Below are positions 19,806 through 28,120 of a DNA stretch of 63,766 bases, in pieces. A program made the position numbers and the translations under genes. The notes under the pieces are model-generated. The model made no database searches, was not told the origin of the DNA, and saw only the letters and a list, made by a program, of their open reading frames with translations. The DNA comes from Chitinophagales bacterium. Lineage in GTDB: Bacteria; Bacteroidota; Bacteroidia; Chitinophagales; Chitinophagaceae. The stretch is from NCBI GenBank assembly GCA_015655125.1, contig JAATFP010000095.1:1-63766 (forward strand). Direction: 5' to 3'. Each line of letters begins with the position of its first letter. Positions within the stretch are counted from its first letter, which is position 1.

Positions 19806-19855
19806 CTGTCAGGCTGAGCTTGCAGGATCCGGCTTCGGCACGCTCAGCCTGACAG
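19806..19855. repeat. REP-like hairpin (copy 1)
   Basis: Perfect 14-bp inverted repeat CTGTCAGGCTGAGC / GCTCAGCCTGACAG with a 22-base loop, with a further related half-site (GTTGAGCCTGCCGAAAC) at about 19767. Related hairpins occur at 46286..46349 and 47214..47261. It sits between the transporter and SusC genes, and may dampen or separate their transcripts. Confidence 0.7.
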
Positions 19856-19868
19856 GGCATCGATTGAA

Positions 19869-20870
19869 CTAAGCGCCCGAGTATATGATGAGTACAATTC
19901 CAAGAACGAAGCAGGCAAACATTCCGGCCAGCAGGCCGTTCACTTTTCCCTTTGCGTTTTTAAATTCCTTCCAGATGAGTACGCCCCAGATGGCTGCAAC
20001 AAGCGTTGCGCCCTGGCCAAGGCCGTAGCTCACAGCTGGTCCGGCTTTTCCGGCAGCGAGAAGATTGAGCAGGTTACCAACGCCCCAGATGGCGCCGCCC
20101 AGTACACCCACTAAATGAAGCGGAAGTTTACCGCTGAAATAATTATTGTAAGTTACCGGCGGACCATCAAGCGGTTTCTTCATCATTACTGTATTGAACA
20201 GGAAGTTGCTGATGAAAATGCCCACAGCAAAAACAACAAACGCAGTATATGGAGTCATCTTTGCAACCTCGGGATTTACGAAGTTGTTGAGATCCATCGA
20301 TGCGGCGATGAAACGGTAGAAGCACGACATCAGCACACCGGCCACAATAGAAAGGATGATCCCTTTACTGCTCGCTTTTGAAGAGCTGATTGCAGATTTT
20401 TTGTACGCAATCGCATTGAGGATGATCGCCACTGTTACCAGGCCCACGCCGGCAAAGAGCAGCGCAGGATCTCCGCGTTGCACACCAAGGTAATTAATGA
20501 TCACGCCCAAAATGAGCGCGATACCGATCCCGACGGGAAAGGCCACCGACATTCCCGCAATCGCAATGGCGGCAGTGAAGAGGATGTTCGCAAGATTGAA
20601 AATAATGCCGCCAATAAAGGCACTACCCACATTGCTCCAGCTTGCCTGGTGAAAATCATCCAGGAAACTGCGGCCCGAAGATCCCATGCTTCCCAGCGTG
20701 AAGGCGGCAACTAAAGAAAGTAAAAGAATTCCGATAACATAGTCCCAGTAAAAGAGTTCGAACCTCCATTTACCGGTAACGAGTTTTTGTGTATTGGCCC
20801 AGCTTCCCCAGCAAAGCATGGTGATGAAGCAAAATACGATGGCCAGTGAATAATTTTGTACGATGAACAT
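19869..20870 (-). CDS. GRP-family sugar permease, probable ribose transporter
   Basis: A 333-residue inner-membrane protein with about ten hydrophobic helices. It belongs to the glucose/ribose porter (GRP) group in the drug/metabolite superfamily: MLCWGSWANTQKL near the N-terminus, FPVGIGIALILGVIINYLG, GAIWGVGNLLNLLAAG and SYGLGQGATLVAAIWGVL. RbsU and RhaT-type sugar importers share this fold. It lies 39 bp after the ribokinase gene in the same direction, so ribose is the best guess for its substrate. Confidence 0.85.
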   Translation of the reverse strand: MFIVQNYSLAIVFCFITMLCWGSWANTQKLVTGKWRFELFYWDYVIGILLLSLVAAFTLGSMGSSGRSFLDDFHQASWSNVGSAFIGGIIFNLANILFTAAIAIAGMSVAFPVGIGIALILGVIINYLGVQRGDPALLFAGVGLVTVAIILNAIAYKKSAISSSKASSKGIILSIVAGVLMSCFYRFIAASMDLNNFVNPEVAKMTPYTAFVVFAVGIFISNFLFNTVMMKKPLDGPPVTYNNYFSGKLPLHLVGVLGGAIWGVGNLLNLLAAGKAGPAVSYGLGQGATLVAAIWGVLIWKEFKNAKGKVNGLLAGMFACFVLGIVLIIYSGA

Positions 20871-20909
20871 GGCAAGTTTGTTTAGGTTGGTTGATTTTAT
20901 GGATATTTT

Positions 20910-21830
20910 TTAAGCCAGCTTGCTCGCGATCAATTCATTCCGGTAAGGAATGGAAGATTGCGCTCCGAGCCGCGTTACAGAAACCGCAGCTGCTTCACAG
21001 GAAAACCTCACGGCTTCCACCAGCCCTTTTCCTTCGGATAAATACACGGCCAGTGCGCCATTGAAAGTATCGCCGGCTGCTGTGCTGTCTACCGTTTCCA
21101 CTTTTTGTGACGGAACTTCTGTAAATTCTCCGTTTGATAAAACCAGCGCACCCAGTGGTCCCATCGTGATCACCACATTTTTCGCGCCCATTTTCCGGAT
21201 GGCCGTTGCCGCCACTTTTGCAGATTCCATATCAGTCACTTCGATGCCGGAAAGCATTGATGCTTCCGTTTTATTCGGAGTAATGATATCTACATGACTC
21301 AACAGTTCTTCCGATAGAACAGCCGCCGGTGCAGGGTTGAGGATCACGGCCACGCCTTTGGCGCTTGCTTGCTGTACCAGAAACTGAACGGTGGTAAGCG
21401 GAATTTCCAGCTGGATCAATACCACGCTTGCTTCGGCAATTTCCGCCAAAGCATCGTGCAGATCGAGCGGCATCAGTGCGGCATTGGCACCCGGTGCTAC
21501 TACGATACTGTTTTCGCCGGCTTCATCTACCGTGATGAGTGCAACGCCGGAAGGAAGTTCGTCGTCCGATAAAATGAACCTGGTATCGATCCCTTCTTCT
21601 TCAAAAAGCTGGAACGATTGTTTGCCAAATACGTCGTTTCCGATCTTGGCAATGAAGATTGCTTCGCCACCCAGACGGGCAACTGCCACTGCCTGGTTTG
21701 CGCCTTTACCTCCGGGATTCATGAAAAAGGAGCCCCCTAGTACGGTTTCTCCATGTGCCGGAATATGGCTCGTTTTTACAACCATATCCATGTTGGTACT
21801 TCCAACGATGATGATCTTTTTTGAATTCAT
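20910..21830 (-). CDS. rbsK: Ribokinase
   Basis: Phosphorylates D-ribose at C5 with ATP, feeding the pentose phosphate pathway. The 306-residue PfkB-family protein is full length. It shows the N-terminal substrate motif NPGGKGANQAVAVARLGG, the C-terminal signature DSTAAGDTFNGALAVYL with the catalytic Asp of GD, and TMGPLGA in the ATP site. As first gene of the minus-strand run it defines the likely sugar of the whole locus. A 184-bp gap separates it from the divergent helical-repeat gene and probably holds the operon promoter. Confidence 0.94.
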   Translation of the reverse strand: MNSKKIIIVGSTNMDMVVKTSHIPAHGETVLGGSFFMNPGGKGANQAVAVARLGGEAIFIAKIGNDVFGKQSFQLFEEEGIDTRFILSDDELPSGVALITVDEAGENSIVVAPGANAALMPLDLHDALAEIAEASVVLIQLEIPLTTVQFLVQQASAKGVAVILNPAPAAVLSEELLSHVDIITPNKTEASMLSGIEVTDMESAKVAATAIRKMGAKNVVITMGPLGALVLSNGEFTEVPSQKVETVDSTAAGDTFNGALAVYLSEGKGLVEAVRFSCEAAAVSVTRLGAQSSIPYRNELIASKLA

Positions 21831-22014
21831 ACGTTTGTAGTTTTAGCAAATCGATAGACCAAAAATAAAATTTGAAAATTATTAAATAGGCCTACTTTTA
21901 CGATAACATAGAATTCAGATTCGTACACTTTGGAAAACATTGCTTCGCAAAACATTCATCATGAGCATTTTGCGTTTTAAGAAAAACAATTGTTTTATTC
22001 ATTGCTGAACCAAT

Positions 22015-23526
22015 ATGTCGAACTGTACAACTGTCATCAAGCTGATCAACTCTTTGTCGTCGTCGGAGAAAAGAAATTTCCGTTTATCGTCGCAAAAACA
22101 CAATGGCAAAAAAGATTACCTCTTGCTGTACGACCTTATCAACAGCAGCGTTCCGAGCGAAACGAACATTAAAAGCATCACGGAAATTTTTTCAAAAAAA
22201 TTACCCGGATGCTCCATCGATGCTACGGCAAAATATTTATTGAAAGTACTCACCGACGGGTTGGTAGAATCAAAGACCGAAAAAGACAGTGAGTTTATGA
22301 TGTATCAAAGCATGCTTCGCGCAAAAGTACTGCAGGAGCGATCTTTGCAGCAGGAAGCATACAAAGAGATAAAGAAGTTGCGCGAGCAGGCGGTGAACTC
22401 CCAGCATCACATCATGCAGTATCTTACGTACCGCATGGAACTGATGCATTTATCGGATCAGCGTTTTCCGGATATCAAAGACAGTTATCTCGTAGATCTG
22501 CAGATGAAAGCCAAGGAAGTGCTGCGGCTCATTCACAATATCGAAGGACATTATTCTCTGTATGAACTGATAAAATTCAGGCTCAGCAAAGCAGGAAAAA
22601 TTAATTCCGATAACGATAAAAAACAATTGAACGACCTGCTCCTGAGCGAGATCAGCCTGGTGACCGGTAAAGCAAAGAACAGTTTTGAATCAAAGAAACT
22701 GCACCTGTTGTTTCAATCTTTTTACTTTACAGATATCGCCGATCACAAATCTGCACTTAAAAGTTTTCACGAACTCAACCGCTTGTTTGAGCAATATCCA
22801 AACCTGCACGATCATCCGCCAATGGATTATTTTTCTGCTTTGGATGGCATCCTGGATAGCTTACGTACTGTAAAAAAATATGAAGAAGTGCCGTTTTATA
22901 TCCAGAAACTTCAAAATCTAGATGACACTTCATCTCCGGAATATTTCCGTTTTTTATTAAAGAAAACCATCGCCATTTATACGCTTGCTGTGGCTACCGG
23001 CGAACAGGATTTCAAGGCCGCCGTTGATTTTATTACCACGCTGGAACCTGCTGTAATTTCTGCTTATAACATTGTACATAATGAAAAACAGGCGGAGTTG
23101 CTGTTTTATTGCGGACTCACTTTTTTTGGAAAAAAGGATTACAAAAAGGCGCATAAATTCATACAATCTGCAATCGCAGATAAAAATGTACCGATACACC
23201 ACGGCATTTACAAAGCGCTGCGGCTCCTCAATATCATTTTGTACTATGAGCAAAAAGATACGTCGTTCCTGCAATACGAAATTCGCTCCTACACACGCGC
23301 ACAAAAAAACAAAGCAACACTTACCAAATGTGAAAAACTGATTTTTAAAACGGTGCAGCTGCATCCGTCGGCAAACAGCACAATAAAAAATGCCGTGCTT
23401 TTCAAAAAGGTTGCAAAAGACATCCTTGCCGTAAAAGAAGATAAATACGAAGAAGAGGTTTTGAAGTTCATGGATTTCACCGGCTGGGTGGAAGGCAAGT
23501 TCAGGGGTTTGGCATTTAGGGTTTAG
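22015..23526 (+). CDS. Helical-repeat protein of unknown function
   Basis: A 503-residue protein without signal peptide, made almost wholly of amphipathic helices with a TPR-like pattern (DYKKAHKFIQSAI, LLFYCGLTFFGKK). The N-terminus, with NSLSSSEKRNF and FSKKLPG, looks like a separate small helical domain. I believe similar proteins occur widely in Bacteroidota without known function. It is transcribed divergently from ribokinase and stands alone. The ATG at 22015 is preferred; a hydrophobic overlapping frame from 21990 is a shadow. A hairpin overlaps its stop. Confidence 0.72.
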   Translation: MSNCTTVIKLINSLSSSEKRNFRLSSQKHNGKKDYLLLYDLINSSVPSETNIKSITEIFSKKLPGCSIDATAKYLLKVLTDGLVESKTEKDSEFMMYQSMLRAKVLQERSLQQEAYKEIKKLREQAVNSQHHIMQYLTYRMELMHLSDQRFPDIKDSYLVDLQMKAKEVLRLIHNIEGHYSLYELIKFRLSKAGKINSDNDKKQLNDLLLSEISLVTGKAKNSFESKKLHLLFQSFYFTDIADHKSALKSFHELNRLFEQYPNLHDHPPMDYFSALDGILDSLRTVKKYEEVPFYIQKLQNLDDTSSPEYFRFLLKKTIAIYTLAVATGEQDFKAAVDFITTLEPAVISAYNIVHNEKQAELLFYCGLTFFGKKDYKKAHKFIQSAIADKNVPIHHGIYKALRLLNIILYYEQKDTSFLQYEIRSYTRAQKNKATLTKCEKLIFKTVQLHPSANSTIKNAVLFKKVAKDILAVKEDKYEEEVLKFMDFTGWVEGKFRGLAFRV

Positions 23527-23571
23527 AGGTTAGTAATATCTGCCAACCACTAATCTCTAACCCTAAACGCC
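23511..23571. terminator. Terminator-like hairpin overlapping a stop codon
   Basis: A long imperfect stem: GGCATTTAGGGTTTAGAG on the left pairs with CTCTAACCCTAAACGCC on the right, with a central AT-rich loop. It includes the stop codon of the helical-repeat gene and ends just before the convergent esterase stop at 23577. Confidence 0.6.
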
Positions 23572-23576
23572 AAAAA

Positions 23577-24437
23577 TTATCTCCCATATTTCCATATCCA
23601 TTCAACCATTTCTCCATAGATCTTACTTCTTCCTTCCGGGGTATTAAAGCCCACATCGTGTCCTGCGCCAGGCATGGCAACAAGCTGATGGGTAACCCCT
23701 TTTTGAGTTAGCTTTTTTTCGAGCGTGGTTGCCTGTGAAAACGGCACCAGCTGATCGGCCGTTCCATGAAACATCAACGTCGGAATATTTTTTACATGTG
23801 ATACCGGGCTGGCGGCCGCATACGCCGGATCCAGCGGTTTTAGCGGATCATAACGTGCTCCGGTCATTTTTGCAATAGCATGTAAAATATTGCTATCCGC
23901 TTTTGCATAGTGATTCAACATGGCCGTATCTGAAAAATCAGTCGGCGCACATTCGGTAACGATTGCACCGATTTTTTTATCCGACATAAAACCATACATC
24001 AAAGCGAGATGGGCGCCCGCGCTTTCACCGTTCATGGTAAAATTTGTGGCCCGTGTGTTCCATTCCTTTGCATGCGCAATGCAATACCTGATCGCGCTGT
24101 CGATGTCTTTCAATAATTCAGGATAGTGTGTGTTATAATCATCCGCGTAGCGATATTCTATATTGGCGGAAGCTATGCCATGCGCGGCAAGGCTATCCTG
24201 CGTCCTCGTACCCCATACTTTTGTTCCGATCGTCCACGCGCCGCCATGCATGATAATCACAAAAGGTGTTTTGGGTGTACGGTTTGCCGGAAGAAAAACA
24301 TCCATTTTACTGCTCGGGAAGGAACCATAAGACACTTCCGCTAATTTCTGTTCGGGAAGTTGTCCGGCTGTTTTTTTCGAAGAGGCGCAGGCTGCAAATA
24401 TTATAAGGGCAGATATTGCCGGAACGAGATGTCTCAT
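23577..24437 (-). CDS. Lipoprotein alpha/beta-hydrolase (esterase/lipase of the HSL type)
   Basis: A 286-residue predicted lipoprotein (FAACAS lipobox near residue 16). The alpha/beta-hydrolase fold has the oxyanion-hole motif HGGAWTIG, the nucleophile elbow GESAGA with Ser, a distal Asp in HGTADQLVPF, and the catalytic His in GAGHDVGF. Family members cleave short acyl esters, often on xylan or other carbohydrates or lipids. It stands alone between convergent and decayed genes, so the substrate cannot be inferred. Confidence 0.88.
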   Translation of the reverse strand: MRHLVPAISALIIFAACASSKKTAGQLPEQKLAEVSYGSFPSSKMDVFLPANRTPKTPFVIIMHGGAWTIGTKVWGTRTQDSLAAHGIASANIEYRYADDYNTHYPELLKDIDSAIRYCIAHAKEWNTRATNFTMNGESAGAHLALMYGFMSDKKIGAIVTECAPTDFSDTAMLNHYAKADSNILHAIAKMTGARYDPLKPLDPAYAAASPVSHVKNIPTLMFHGTADQLVPFSQATTLEKKLTQKGVTHQLVAMPGAGHDVGFNTPEGRSKIYGEMVEWIWKYGR

Positions 24438-24538
24438 TTTGAAAGATTTTTCTGTTTACCAAGATACTGTATTTGCAGGTTATTCTCTGGAAGGCTTCCG
24501 AGGCACGAGCTGCAGCTGGCCCATGAAATCAAAATTAA

Positions 24539-24655
24539 AGTTCCTTCTTTAAAACCATCAGGAACGGATCGGCTACATCCGGCATCGATGGCCGTTGGAT
24601 GACTGATAACGAAACCAAGGCGAACGTAAAAGCTATCGTAAAAAAGCTGACTTAA
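24539..24655 (+). pseudogene. Probable C-terminal remnant of an unidentified gene
   Basis: A 38-codon open stretch with protein-like composition ends in NVKAIVKKLT and TAA, and a strong terminator hairpin follows 5 bases later. There is no start codon and stops lie just upstream, so it looks like the tail of a decayed gene. The family is not recognised. Confidence 0.3.
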
Positions 24656-24660
24656 AAAAT

Positions 24661-24691
24661 AAAGCGCCGTTACAAAAATTAATGGCGCTTT
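24661..24691. terminator. Rho-independent terminator
   Basis: Stem AAAGCGCC / GGCGCTTT followed by TTATTATT, with an A-rich left side, so it could act in both directions. Confidence 0.75.
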
Positions 24692-24722
24692 TATTATTGA
24701 GCTTCCTCTGCTGATCATTTAT

Positions 24723-24836
24723 TTAATCAGCCAAAGCACCCAATCCCGGATGCTTATCGGATCTTTTATACGCCATAAATTTTTTAACCCCAATGGAAAC
24801 AACAACGGCTACCAGGAGAATTATTTGTAATTGCAT
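24723..24836 (-). CDS. Small single-pass membrane protein
   Basis: A 37-codon frame starting with ATG: a hydrophobic helix (QIILLVAVVVSIGVKKF) followed by a basic, polar tail ending GLGALAD. The transition from a membrane helix to a positive tail is what a real single-pass protein would show, and the frame stands alone with room for a promoter on its right. No ribosome binding site is seen, which is usual here. No family recognised. Confidence 0.38.
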   Translation of the reverse strand: MQLQIILLVAVVVSIGVKKFMAYKRSDKHPGLGALAD

Positions 24837-24975
24837 CGTACTGATTTTTGTGATGGCGGATATCGAAATATCCTTTTAGTTTGATATCACAAAAATAGTT
24901 ACAAGATTAAACGGCCAGGCGTTATTCACCGAGCGAATGTGTTGCTTACCGATATTTTATCTTCGCCTTTTATTT

Positions 24976-25005
24976 CGGTCGTTGCTTCGCTCCTCGCAAT
25001 GACCG
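24976..25005. repeat. REP-like inverted repeat
   Basis: CGGTC and GACCG flank a core that reads on the minus strand as ATTGCGAGGAGCGAAGCAAC. Sequences of this kind are frequent dispersed intergenic repeats in Sphingobacteriia and Chitinophagia, from general knowledge. A single copy was seen in this window. Confidence 0.45.
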
Positions 25006-25209
25006 ATTAGGTTCGGTTTGACGTATAAATAATGATCGCCCCACTATCTGATCAGGCTGCGTTTTCGCAGGTATTGCGCCAGCCAGCATTTTTACCAGTT
25101 CCGCAACCTGTGCCTTTTGAAGTTTCAATAATATCCGTAGCTTACAAACCATTCTCACCGCTGTATATTTACCCGCCTTTTTCTGCTATATTTTTAAAAT
25201 ATAATTCAG

Positions 25210-25258
25210 AAAATACCCTGCCACGGGTATATAAATTTTTCCTGTTACAGGGTATTTT
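25210..25258. promoter_or_regulatory. Inverted repeat upstream of a small exported protein
   Basis: Perfect 11-bp arms AAAATACCCTG and CAGGGTATTTT are separated by 27 bases, and the left arm also pairs locally with GGGTAT (ACCC...GGGT). Alternative pairings 35 bases before a start codon suggest an operator or a leader hairpin controlling the gene at 25293. Confidence 0.45.
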
Positions 25259-25292
25259 TACGGCGGCCAACTAAACCCTAAAAACCATTAAA

Positions 25293-25694
25293 ATGAAAAA
25301 ACTACTCTTTTGCCTGTTTTTTATCATCCTCGCAAATTTCTCTTTTGCACAATTGTCCATCATTACCAATTACCGCCAGGATGGCATTTGGGACAATAAG
25401 AATGAAAAATGGGACGTGCTGAGTACGGATGGTGGTACCACCACATTTGAATTCAACACAGAGCTTACGCAATTCAAACACACCACGCCTACCATCACCT
25501 CCAACTACGATATCCTCGAATATAAATACGACGAGGAGGCCGCAAAATACACTATGACAGTAAAAAGCGAAGTTGGCAATAAATATGAAATGATCGTCGA
25601 CGGCATTAACAACTGCGTAGCATTTTTCTACTGGAAAAAAGACGATTATATCCTTGTGCGTCACACTATCAAAGAAACGTTCATCAGGAAATAA
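25293..25694 (+). CDS. Small exported protein, function unknown
   Basis: 133 residues with a clear signal peptide (LANFSFAQ cleavage). The mature protein has an alternating polar/hydrophobic pattern typical of a small beta-barrel or beta-sandwich (TTTFEFNTELTQF, YTMTVKSEVGNKYEM), one Cys and many aromatic residues. No known family recognised. It stands alone between a hairpin-rich upstream region and a strong terminator. Confidence 0.65.
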   Translation: MKKLLFCLFFIILANFSFAQLSIITNYRQDGIWDNKNEKWDVLSTDGGTTTFEFNTELTQFKHTTPTITSNYDILEYKYDEEAAKYTMTVKSEVGNKYEMIVDGINNCVAFFYWKKDDYILVRHTIKETFIRK

Positions 25695-25702
25695 GCCGGA
25701 AA

Positions 25703-25753
25703 AAATTCAGGGATCAGTAGTTAATCGACAACTGACATTTGATCCCTGAATTT
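25703..25753. terminator. Long-stem terminator between convergent genes
   Basis: Perfect 14-bp arms AAATTCAGGGATCA / TGATCCCTGAATTT with a 23-base loop, starting 8 bases after the stop of the small exported protein gene. Confidence 0.7.
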
Positions 25754-25828
25754 AATTGAGCGGCTTACATGGCTCAACGGCACATAATAACAAAATCAGC
25801 AGATGCCTACAAGTTTCATTCATTTATT

Positions 25829-26866
25829 TTAAAAGATGATCGTTGTACCAGGCGGCGGTGTTACCATTGCCTTGTTTACCGGCTGTGGAGTATAGCTCCA
25901 TTCGTGATGTTTATTGTTCATGTTGTTCGATTTTCCTTCCCGGTAGGTTGGGAGATCATTCCGCAACAGTAAGTGTGTTTCCTTCATTCCGGAATAATAT
26001 TTCAACTCGAACGTGTAAGTGATCGTTTCGAGTTTGCGCACATTGGTCTTTACACGGCTCCCCCATTGGTCCGTTCTGCCACTGGCCGGTTTGCTCCACT
26101 CTTCATCTTTGCCTTGCTTTGGCGAAATAGTGATCTTGTTCCCGGTTACCGACCAAGTGCCTGTTTCCCATCCGAACAAAATAGTAGAGGTGCTGTACGC
26201 AGACAGATCCTTTTCTAAAAACTGGTATGTTCCATTTTCGAAAAAAGTATATTCCTTTCTGAAATAGCCGCCCGTAAGCTGCGGCGCTCCGTTTACTTGT
26301 CCGGATATTTCGTTGATGTAAATTCCCCAAAGTCCGGTAAGCGGCCTGGCTGATGATGGTGCGGGCGTTGCTGTAACTTGAATTGTTGCTGCCGGCACAT
26401 TCAGATCAATGGTGCTTATTAGCGCTTTGTAACTGTCGAGATAAGGTTTTGCAGTAGCATTGCACAGGACGCTCACGCATACATTTCCGTTCGTGTAAGT
26501 TGTGAGAATAGTGGCAACATTTGCGCCGTTGTATGGCCAGAGGCAACTGCGGCTCGCAACCGTCCAACCGTTGGCAGTGGCTGGTTGGGTGCTTTCTGTA
26601 TTTTGCGTGGCATGCATGGCTTCCACAATTTCTTTCCATTCGCTATCCAAATCGGCGGCGATGCCACCTTTACTGACTGTACTTTTATACAATGTCATCT
26701 GCGCCCAGCTACTGCCGTCGATCTTTGAATACGAAACATAATTGCCTGCGTATTCCTGTTTCCAGCCGGCAGGCGCAGAATAACTGATGATATCATAAGT
26801 TGCTTTTTGCGCGTCGCAATACGAAGAATTTAAAAATGCAAGTAGTGCAAATGTTAGAAGTTTCAT
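25829..26866 (-). CDS. Exported protein, paralogue of the protein at 9347..10696
   Basis: A 345-residue protein with signal peptide (SSYCDAQK). The mature start YDIISYSAPAGWKQEY parallels FDITTYKPPEGW in the other copy. Shared features are the central QMTLYKS / ISVFKS strand, a block preceding LNVPA or FKVPS, and a C-terminal domain starting LTGLWGIYI. The end is beta-rich and lipocalin-like. The function is unknown. The two genes are 15 kb apart and on opposite strands, so they are dispersed paralogues. Confidence 0.75.
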   Translation of the reverse strand: MKLLTFALLAFLNSSYCDAQKATYDIISYSAPAGWKQEYAGNYVSYSKIDGSSWAQMTLYKSTVSKGGIAADLDSEWKEIVEAMHATQNTESTQPATANGWTVASRSCLWPYNGANVATILTTYTNGNVCVSVLCNATAKPYLDSYKALISTIDLNVPAATIQVTATPAPSSARPLTGLWGIYINEISGQVNGAPQLTGGYFRKEYTFFENGTYQFLEKDLSAYSTSTILFGWETGTWSVTGNKITISPKQGKDEEWSKPASGRTDQWGSRVKTNVRKLETITYTFELKYYSGMKETHLLLRNDLPTYREGKSNNMNNKHHEWSYTPQPVNKAMVTPPPGTTIIF

Positions 26867-27265
26867 GTGATACTTTTTTATTACTGTTCAAAAATATATC
26901 ACAGAAAAGGCCGGACATATCCCGTAAAAGCGGGATTTTACCAGAATAGCTTTGCGGGGACGGATAATGGCTAAAAACATTTCTTATAACATATAAAAGA
27001 TCGATTCGTTTTGCAGGCAAAGATGTACATTCCTTTACTAAGAGCCGACAGATCGATAGTAATATAACTTCCGAAATATCAGTCCGCTTTCACTGTTTTG
27101 CCCGAAGCATCGTTTACAGATACCAGTTGTAGCTATTTCACTCCGGTAAATATTGACCGAAGCAACCGGTCCGTATTAATATCGTGTACTTTGGTAACTA
27201 CATTCCTGTTGAAGTCCCTGTAATTTGATACCTTGTATTATTATAACCGGAAATCTCCAGTTCAA
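26867..27265. other. Gap with a decayed type IX sorting tail
   Basis: A 399-base gap between the divergent genes. Apart from the minus-strand remnant at 26971..27132, nothing coding is seen. A TAGCTTTG box lies at 26947..26954 on the plus strand, but no gene starts close to it. Confidence 0.4.
26971..27132 (-). pseudogene. Remnant of a type IX secretion C-terminal sorting domain
   Basis: Minus-strand reading gives SVNDASGKTVKAD, a TGA stop (27079..27081), then YFGSYITIDLSALSKGMYIF and a Lys-rich end before TAG. This is the usual pattern of the type IX (Por) secretion sorting domain: a short strand with SGK, then the IDLS-L-KGMYI block. The internal stop and absence of any cargo domain upstream show that it is a fossil of a secreted protein. 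It indicates that the lineage has, or had, a type IX secretion system. Confidence 0.5.
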
Positions 27266-28084
27266 ATGCAGCACCAGGAATTTTTACCAACCGAAGAACT
27301 ACGCAGCGTCATCAAATGCTTCTGGTACGATAGCCGCAACCTTGGCAAAGAGCCGACCGCTTTTGAGGTAGTGCCCGACGGTTATGTGGAGATCATCTTT
27401 CATTTTGGCAATAACTGCAGCATGTTAAAAAACGGTTCCCTACAGCCATTACCCTCTCCTTTCATCATGGGCCTCCTCAATCAACCCGTTACGTTTCATT
27501 CAAAGAATCGCTTACACATCATCGGCATAAGGAGCTTTCCATGGGCGGTATTCGATCTGCTCGGGGTCGGTGCCACAAAGGAAGAAATAAGGACATTTAA
27601 ACATCCGATATCGATGTTGCAGGCTGCGCTGAACGATTTAATCAATGCCGGAAAAATTGCAGAAGCAATAGCTACGGTGGAAAAATTATTTTTAAATAAT
27701 CAGCCAGGTATCGCAAAAGACAGCCTGTTGTTCAAAGCCGGTACGGCCATGCTAAAAGCAAACGGAACAATGCCGGTAAATGAAATAGCAATTGCCGCGC
27801 ACGCAACGGTTCGTACGCTTGAACGAAAATTCAAAGCATCTTCTGCACACACTATAAAAAATATTTCTGCGTTGATGCGGTTCGAACAGTTAAGAAATGC
27901 GCTTTGGCTCCGCCCAAAGTGCGGGTTGGCAGCGCTTGCTCAGGAATTTGGTTATGCTGATCAATCACACCTCAGCCGCCAGTTCAAACGGTTCAGTGGC
28001 ACTACTCCCGCTGCATTTGTGCGAAACGCGAAAAAAGCAAGGCTGTTTGCCGATCCGGATTTATTTTCGTTCGTGCAAGATTAA
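27266..28084 (+). CDS. AraC-family transcriptional regulator with DUF6597-like N-terminus
   Basis: From the ATG at 27266 it has 272 residues; a TTG at 27233 would add 11. The N-terminal half resembles the DUF6597 sensor domain of Bacteroidota AraC proteins (CFWYDSRNLG, VVPDGYVEIIFHFG, GLLNQPVTF). The C-terminal HTH_18 region contains VRTLERKFKA and FGYADQSHLSRQFKRFSGTTP. It is followed 36 bp later by a second AraC gene and then two flavin monooxygenases in the same direction, which it may control. Confidence 0.88.
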   Translation: MQHQEFLPTEELRSVIKCFWYDSRNLGKEPTAFEVVPDGYVEIIFHFGNNCSMLKNGSLQPLPSPFIMGLLNQPVTFHSKNRLHIIGIRSFPWAVFDLLGVGATKEEIRTFKHPISMLQAALNDLINAGKIAEAIATVEKLFLNNQPGIAKDSLLFKAGTAMLKANGTMPVNEIAIAAHATVRTLERKFKASSAHTIKNISALMRFEQLRNALWLRPKCGLAALAQEFGYADQSHLSRQFKRFSGTTPAAFVRNAKKARLFADPDLFSFVQD

Positions 28085-28120
28085 CAGTATAACATTCAGA
28101 TATTTGTTTTATTAAACATC

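Larger units (their letters stand above)
24438..25292. other. Long gap with gene remnants, a small ORF and repeats
   Basis: An 855-base stretch without a normal gene. It holds a C-terminal gene fragment (24539..24655) with its terminator, a 37-codon hydrophobic frame (24723..24836), a REP-like inverted repeat at 24976..25005, and a paired hairpin before the next gene. A 62-codon minus-strand frame at 24970..25158 ends inside the REP-like repeat, so it may be an old helical gene truncated by the repeat. Confidence 0.5.

Noticed and set aside
24434..24718. 94-codon minus-strand frame overlapping the esterase start
   Set aside because: Contains an internal terminator hairpin and its residues do not form a plausible protein.
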